Position numbers and translations under genes: made by a program. A stretch of DNA of 64,000 nt, taken from the NCBI RefSeq assembly GCF_016907955.1, contig NZ_JAFBCX010000001.1, forward strand, positions 124,001 through 188,000, read 5' to 3'. The notes beneath the pieces are model-generated. The model was not told where the DNA came from. It did no database searches and saw only the letters and a list, made by a program, of their open reading frames with translations. This stretch comes from Lentzea nigeriaca. Its GTDB lineage: Bacteria; Actinomycetota; Actinomycetes; Mycobacteriales; Pseudonocardiaceae. Numbering within the stretch: position 1 is the stretch's first letter; each line of letters begins with the position of its first letter. Below, one piece after another: positions 59,614 through 64,000 of this stretch.

Positions 59614-60975
59614 ATGAGCCAGGAGACCGCCGCGGCCCTGCAGACAGCCGGGTTCGCAGGCCCCGTGTACCTACCGGGCCAGGAGGGCTACGACGCCGCA
59701 CGGCTGCCGTGGCGGCGCAACCTCGATCCGAAACCGCTGGTGGTGGCGGAGGCGACGAACGCGCACGACGTGCAGATCGCCGTCCGTGTCGCGCGTGAGC
59801 TGGGGCTTCCGTTCGGCGTGCAGTCCACCGGGCACGGCGCCGTCGTCCCCGCGGACGACGGGGTGCTGCTCAAGACGTCGCGCATGGCGGACGTGCGGGT
59901 CGATCAGGAGCAGCGGACCGTCACGGCCGGGCCGGGCGTCATCTGGAACTCGGTCATCGAGGCCGTCGACCCGCTCGGTCTCGCGCCGCTGTCCGGCGCC
60001 ATGCCGTGGGTGGGCCTCGCCGGCTACACGCTCGGCGGTGGCACCGGCTGGCTGAGCCGCAAGTTCGGGTTCGCCGCCGACAGCCTGCTGCGCGCGACCG
60101 TGGTGACCGCCGACGGCGAGCTTCGCACCGCGTCCGAGAACGAGAACCCGGACCTGTTCTGGGCGTTGCGCGGCGGCAGCGGCAACTTCGGTGTCGTCAC
60201 GGAACTCGAGCTGCGGCTCTTCCCGGTCGAGCAGGTCTACGCGGGGCTGCTGTACTTCCCGATCGCCAAGGCCACCGACGTGCTCACCCGCTACCGCGAG
60301 TGGGCGCTGGAGGAGCCGGACGAGCTCAACACAGGCCTGGTGATGCTGAAGATGCCCGACATCGACCAGATCCCGCCGCCGGTGCGCGGCAAGAAGGTCA
60401 TCTCGCTGCGGGCGTGCTACATCGGTGACCCGGACGACGGTGACAAGCTGCTGGCCCCGTTGCGCGAGGCGGGCGGTGAGCCGTTGATGGGCGGCCTGCA
60501 GACCATGACCTACGGCGGGGTCCGCCGGTTGACCGGCCCGCAGCCGATGCCCCGCGCGTCGCTGGAGCACGTCGACCTGTTCCGCGCGCTCGACGACGAG
60601 GTGATCGAGACGATCGTCGGTGCGGCGAGCGGGGACACGCCGTTGTCGGTGGCGGAGATCCGGCACTGGGGCGGCGCGATGGCGCGCGACACCGGTACCC
60701 CGGTCGGGCACCGGGACGTGCCGTTCTCGATCGTCGCCGAGATCGACCTGTCCGACGGCACACCGCCGGACGAGGCCAAGTCCTTTCTGGACGGTCTCGG
60801 GAACAGCCTGCGGCCGCATGCGACGGGTGGCACGTTCCTCAACTTCATCAACGACCCGGCGCTCACGGAGACGGCGTTCTCGCCGGCCAACTGGCAGCGC
60901 CTTCGTGAGGTGAAGAAGACGTACGACCCGTCGAACTTCTTCCACTGCAACCACAACATTCCGCCAGCGTCATGA
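59614..60975 (+). CDS. BBE-like FAD-linked oxidase (cytoplasmic)
   Basis: The 453-residue oxidase lacks a signal peptide. It has the FAD_binding_4 domain with His74 in QSTGHGAV (expected 8-alpha-histidyl FAD link), GYTLGGGTGWLSRKFG, a RGGSGNFGVVTELELRL strand, and a C-terminal BBE motif KKTYDPSNFFHCNHNI. The second-link Cys position reads Met130 (SGAMPWVG), so mono-covalent FAD is predicted. Such oxidases dehydrogenate alcohols, aldehydes or saturated rings. It overlaps the winged-helix gene downstream (ATGA). Confidence 0.9.
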   Translation: MSQETAAALQTAGFAGPVYLPGQEGYDAARLPWRRNLDPKPLVVAEATNAHDVQIAVRVARELGLPFGVQSTGHGAVVPADDGVLLKTSRMADVRVDQEQRTVTAGPGVIWNSVIEAVDPLGLAPLSGAMPWVGLAGYTLGGGTGWLSRKFGFAADSLLRATVVTADGELRTASENENPDLFWALRGGSGNFGVVTELELRLFPVEQVYAGLLYFPIAKATDVLTRYREWALEEPDELNTGLVMLKMPDIDQIPPPVRGKKVISLRACYIGDPDDGDKLLAPLREAGGEPLMGGLQTMTYGGVRRLTGPQPMPRASLEHVDLFRALDDEVIETIVGAASGDTPLSVAEIRHWGGAMARDTGTPVGHRDVPFSIVAEIDLSDGTPPDEAKSFLDGLGNSLRPHATGGTFLNFINDPALTETAFSPANWQRLREVKKTYDPSNFFHCNHNIPPAS

Positions 60976-61469
60976 GCGGCGCGGAGGTGAAGCTGGTCCG
61001 GTGGCCCGCCGAGGCGGCCTCCCTCGCGCGCTACCGCCAGATGAACGTGCTGCGCCTGCTCGTCGTCGAGGGCAAGGCCGAACCGCCGATCACCGCCGAC
61101 GTGAAGGAGGACTGGGTCAGGCCGCCGGTCAGCAGGGCCGATCTGATGGCCCGCATCGCCGCGCTGCGCGCCCGGTCGGACGTGTACGCGGTGCCGCACG
61201 TGGATCCGGCCGGGCTGCTGCGCTACGGCTCCCGGTCGGTCACCGTGTCCACGATCGGCGCCGCGTTGCTGGCAAGGCTCGCCGACGACTTCTCCGACCT
61301 GGTCGAGCGGGAGGAACTGCTGGACCTGCTGCCCGGCAACGACGGCGACCGCAACGCGCTCGACCTGCAGATCATGCGGCTGCGCCGGCGCATCGGGCCG
61401 CTCGGGCTCGGGATCCAGACGGTGCGGGGCCGTGGTTACGTGCTGGTGCCGCTGGAAGGAGCTGCCTGA
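60972..61469 (+). CDS. Winged-helix (OmpR/PhoB C-terminal-type) DNA-binding protein
   Basis: The 165-residue protein has a trans_reg_C-type winged helix in its C-terminal 95 residues (REELLDLLPGNDGDRNALDLQIMRLRRRI, seen as LDLQIMRLRRRIGPLG, then IQTVRGRGYVL). The N-terminal 70 residues are not a receiver domain, since no Asp pocket is visible, so phosphorylation is not expected. ATG overlaps the oxidase stop and the gene is coupled to the PIG-L gene. It may be a small SARP-like or stand-alone regulator of the cassette. Confidence 0.72.
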   Translation: MSGAEVKLVRWPAEAASLARYRQMNVLRLLVVEGKAEPPITADVKEDWVRPPVSRADLMARIAALRARSDVYAVPHVDPAGLLRYGSRSVTVSTIGAALLARLADDFSDLVEREELLDLLPGNDGDRNALDLQIMRLRRRIGPLGLGIQTVRGRGYVLVPLEGAA

Positions 61470-62275
61470 TGGCGACACTCGTCTCGTTCCACGCACATCC
61501 GGACGACGAAAGCATCGGCACGGGTGGCGTGTTGCGCAAGGCGTCCGAGGAGGGGCACCGCGTCGTGCTCGTCGTGGCCACGAGCGGCGAGCACGGCGAA
61601 CTGGTGGAGGGCTTCACCCTGGCCGAGGGTGAGTCGCTGAGCACTCGCCGGGTCCGGGAGACCCACGAGGCCGCCGAGATCCTGGGCGTGCACCGCGTCG
61701 TGTTCCTCGGTTATCGCGACTCCGGGATGATGGGCTCGCCGGCCAACGACAACCCTGCCTCGTTCTGGCGGGCGGACGTCGAAGAGGCCGCGGTGGTGCT
61801 CGCGGGCATCCTCACCGACGAACGGGCCGACGTGCTGACCGTGTACGACGACAACGGCGGCTACGGCCATCCCGACCACATCCAGGTGCACCGCGTCGGC
61901 ATGAGGGCAGCGGAGATCGCGGGAACCAAGAAGGTGTACCAGCAGACGATGAACCGCGACCGGATGCGCCGCGGCCGCAAGGCGTTCGCCGCCCGTGCCC
62001 GCGAGGCGGGCATCGAGATCCCCGGCGGCGCCGAGAACGACCACGGCGCGTTCGGCAAGCCGGAGGCGGAGATCACCGCCGCGGTGGACGTGAGGCCGTA
62101 CCTCGCGTACAAGCGGCGCGCCATGCGGGCGCACGCCAGTCAGATCGGCGAGGGGTCGGTCTTCCTGGCGATGCCGGAGGAGGGTTTCCGGTTCGGCTTC
62201 GGCACCGAGTGGTTCATCCGGGAGGGGCAGGGACCCGGCATCACCGAGACGGACCTCTTCGAAGGGCTCGGCTAG
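61469..62275 (+). CDS. PIG-L family zinc deacetylase (MshB/Mca-like)
   Basis: The 268-residue enzyme has the zinc-binding AHPDDES near residue 10 and HPDH near residue 133. The conserved strand HAHPDDESIGTGGVL and the TSGEHGE and RDSGMMGSPAND motifs match MshB/Mca-type N-deacetylases and amidases. Substrates include GlcNAc-inositol, mycothiol conjugates and N-acetylated antibiotic sugars or amino acids. Here it could remove a protective acetyl group, complementing the GNAT at 43093. ATG overlaps the previous stop. Confidence 0.9.
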   Translation: MATLVSFHAHPDDESIGTGGVLRKASEEGHRVVLVVATSGEHGELVEGFTLAEGESLSTRRVRETHEAAEILGVHRVVFLGYRDSGMMGSPANDNPASFWRADVEEAAVVLAGILTDERADVLTVYDDNGGYGHPDHIQVHRVGMRAAEIAGTKKVYQQTMNRDRMRRGRKAFAARAREAGIEIPGGAENDHGAFGKPEAEITAAVDVRPYLAYKRRAMRAHASQIGEGSVFLAMPEEGFRFGFGTEWFIREGQGPGITETDLFEGLG

Positions 62276-62554
62276 TGGTGTGTCGCAGCTATCTCTTGGG
62301 ATGTGACAGTGAGAGTGATGCCGGCAGGCAGCCGCGCTTCGATCATGAAGATCGCGCTCTCATGGCTGCCAGCTGCACGGTTGGCAGTAGTCGGGGTGAT
62401 CAGCAAACGTTTGCGTCAGCATTTCTCTACCGCCAACTCGGCAGCGACGTACGTGAGAGCGCGACCATCCGGGCTTTCGGTGACGAGCACCGGACCACCC
62501 AGCCCCCTGCCCGACTCAACGGAGCACAACCAAGCCGCGACGCTCGGCTAGTGG
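62266..62554. repeat. Element flanked by 13-bp direct repeats
   Basis: The 13-mer GCTCGGCTAGTGG occurs at 62266-62278 (spanning the PIG-L stop codon) and again at 62542-62554, exactly 276 bases later. The enclosed DNA contains repeat copy B and, just inside, an 11-bp stem TCGCGCTCTCA (62352-62362) / TGAGAGCGCGA (62454-62464) with a further GCTGCC/GGCAGC stem. This looks like a target-site duplication or slip-strand copy around an inserted element. Confidence 0.6.
62374..62545 (+). repeat. 172-bp inverted repeat, copy B
   Basis: This copy runs from TGCACGGTTGGCAG to CGCGACGCTC and matches the reverse complement of 57223-57393 at roughly nine of ten positions. The two copies face each other with GAGCGTCGCGG outermost, bracketing 57.4-62.4 kb. 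It includes AAACGTTTGCGT, a partial palindrome. No recognisable protein is encoded. Confidence 0.85.
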
Positions 62555-62829
62555 CGTTGCTCGCAACGGCGCCGGTGGAATTCGCGGTCAGGCGGGCGGA
62601 TCGTGGTGCTGCCCCACGTCCTCATCCTGGTTGGCTGTGGGCGTGGGGGCGGTGCCGCGAGGCGTCCTGCTGAGCGTGAATTACGCCGCCGACGTTGCGT
62701 GACGCGCCACCAACCAGGTCCCCGGCGGAGGGTCCGCTCCGGAAATCCCAGTGATACCGGGACATCTGCCCCACGACGACCGGACTCGCCATCTGCCACG
62801 GTGGCAGCAGGAATCGAGGGAGGACGCTA
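62555..62829. other. Non-coding spacer upstream of the second ATP-grasp gene
   Basis: These 275 bases hold no supported gene. A ribosome site GAGGGAGG lies just upstream of the GTG at 62830. A promoter for the ligase is expected here, as it is separated from the cassette by the repeat element. Confidence 0.4.
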
Positions 62830-64000
62830 GTGAATCCGGATCGGACGTTGCTCTTCGTCGGGCACCCGACCGAGGCCGTGCGCAAGGCGAAGGCGGTCGG
62901 GCTGGACGTGATCCTCCTCCAGCACCCCAGCAAGTTCGAGCAGGAGCAGGCCGAGCTCGCCGAGGCCACGTTCCTCGTCGACTACATGGACTGGTCGATC
63001 ACCGAACCGCTGGCGGATCTGGCCAGGCAGCGCTGGGGTTTCGCCGCGGCGGTGTCGCTCACCGATCCGGGCCTGGAGGTGACCGGCCGGATCAACGACA
63101 AGTACGGCCTCGGTGGCACCGGCTACGAGGTGAGTCACGTGTTGCGCGACAAGTGGGCGATGCGCCGCAGGCTCGCAGAGGCCGGCGCGCGCACGATCGG
63201 CGCGGCACCGGTCGCTGGCCGGGACAGCATCCTCGATTTCGGGGAACAGCACGGGTTTCCGTTCATCCTCAAGCCGATCGACCTGGCCGGCGGCTTCGGC
63301 GTGCAGCGCGTCGAGAGGCCGGACGACGTCGATCGGGTGTGGGCCGAGGTCGAACGGATGCGGCGGGTCGGCGTGGACCGCGGGCCCGCCGCGTTGTTCA
63401 CCGTGACGGACTTCCTGATGGAGGAGTACGTCAGCGGTCCCGAGTTCAGCATCGAGTCGTTCAGCTTCCACGGCAACCACATCGTCGTCTCCGTCACCGA
63501 GAAGATGATCGACGAGCGGCACTTCGCCGAGCTCGGTCACACGGTGCCGGCGCGTATCGACGCGGACACCGAGCACGCCATCGTCACGGAGGTCGTCGAC
63601 TTCCTCGACGTGGTGGGGCTGAAGGACGGCCCGAGCCACACCGAGGTGCGCCTCGGGAAGGACGGGCCGGTGGTCATCGAGGGCCACAACCGCATCGGCG
63701 GCGACCGGATCATGGACCTGGTGCGGTCCGCGTACGACTTCGACTTCGTCAGCTACTCGGTCGCGTGGCCGTTCGGGCTCGTGCCCGAGCTGACCGAGCG
63801 TCCTCCCGCGCGCGGCGGCGCGTGCGTCCGGTTCCTGCACGGACCGGCCGGCACCGTCAAGTCCGTGTCCGGCATCGAGGAGCTGCGGGAACGGCCGGAG
63901 GTGATCGCCGCGGACCAGTACGTGCAACCGGGCGCGAAGGTCGGCCCGTTGCGCGACGACTTCGACCGGCTCGGGCTCGTCGCCGTGTCCGGACCTGACA
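62830..64000 (+). CDS. ATP-grasp carboxylate-amine ligase (3' end outside window)
   Basis: An open frame starts at GTG 62830 after GAGGGAGG and continues past the window end, giving 390 residues so far. The ATP-grasp core shows FILKPIDLAGGFGV (ATP-binding Lys), LMEEYVSGPEFSIES, and SHTEVRL followed by VIEGHNRIGGDRI (metal-binding Glu/Asn). An N-terminal TLLFVGHPTEAVRKAK region resembles the substrate domain of BacD/carnosine-synthase-type ligases. It is related to the ligase at 9621-10877. It could form an amide between pathway building blocks, giving the locus two such bonds. Confidence 0.88.
   Translation, partial: MNPDRTLLFVGHPTEAVRKAKAVGLDVILLQHPSKFEQEQAELAEATFLVDYMDWSITEPLADLARQRWGFAAAVSLTDPGLEVTGRINDKYGLGGTGYEVSHVLRDKWAMRRRLAEAGARTIGAAPVAGRDSILDFGEQHGFPFILKPIDLAGGFGVQRVERPDDVDRVWAEVERMRRVGVDRGPAALFTVTDFLMEEYVSGPEFSIESFSFHGNHIVVSVTEKMIDERHFAELGHTVPARIDADTEHAIVTEVVDFLDVVGLKDGPSHTEVRLGKDGPVVIEGHNRIGGDRIMDLVRSAYDFDFVSYSVAWPFGLVPELTERPPARGGACVRFLHGPAGTVKSVSGIEELRERPEVIAADQYVQPGAKVGPLRDDFDRLGLVAVSGPD

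Overview
This 64-kb window is chromosomal DNA from a high-GC filamentous actinomycete. The evidence is uniformly G/C-rich third codon positions, many GTG starts, ATGA/GTGA stop-start overlaps, giant LuxR-family (LAL) ATPase regulators, F420-type oxidoreductases and a rare-TTA two-component pair. A Pseudonocardiales-type organism is my guess; the sequence alone does not settle the family. Nearly the whole window reads as one large hybrid secondary-metabolite locus. No tRNA, rRNA or CRISPR array was seen.

Left arm (1-13.8 kb): the tail of an MFS permease, a Dabb-SnoaL fusion protein and a LAL regulator are followed by a tightly overlapping nine-gene operon (3830-13732). The operon encodes a glutamine-dependent amidotransferase (asparagine-synthase family), a PrpF-like isomerase, an acyl-CoA dehydrogenase-like enzyme, a dihydroorotase/hydantoinase, a serine O-acetyltransferase, an ATP-grasp ligase, a flavin hydroxylase, a cysteine-synthase-like PLP enzyme and a methyltransferase. 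It ends in a perfect 19-bp stem terminator. I infer that it makes an unusual amino acid (an O-acetylserine-derived beta-substituted alanine) and joins it to another group.

Middle (13.8-43 kb): a leftward group (PQQ-type propeller, NmrA reductase, flavin hydroxylase, SnoaL, and E1 alpha/beta of a 2-oxoacid dehydrogenase) precedes a histidine kinase/response regulator pair in which both genes carry TTA codons. A rightward type II polyketide operon (25511-36284) follows. It holds a TcmI-type cyclase, a complete dedicated acetyl-CoA carboxylase, ACP, TcmN-type aromatase/cyclase, TcmJ-type cupin, KS-alpha, CLF, ABM monooxygenase, DUF1772 protein, NmrA reductase, a membrane protein and a Tat-exported FAD oxidase. 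Leftward tailoring genes (36361-40794) and a small rightward set (SnoaL, beta-hydroxyacid dehydrogenase, second serine acetyltransferase) follow.

Right arm (43-64 kb): an acetyltransferase, then an operon with an iterative type I PKS of 6-methylsalicylate-synthase architecture (KS-AT-DH-KR-ACP), an EntE/DhbE-type aryl-AMP ligase, an MFS exporter, an RCC1-repeat protein and an erythromycin-esterase-family protein that lacks its usual catalytic pair. A second LAL regulator follows. A 5-kb cassette (MFS, MarR, FAD oxidase, winged-helix protein, PIG-L deacetylase) is bracketed by ~171-bp inverted repeats. A second ATP-grasp ligase runs off the window end.

Taken together, the locus looks set to build a non-reduced aromatic polyketide, a small aromatic acid from the type I PKS and an unusual amino acid, and to couple them with the AMP-ligase and ATP-grasp enzymes. 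I do not recognise a characterised cluster with this combination. Product identity is inference.
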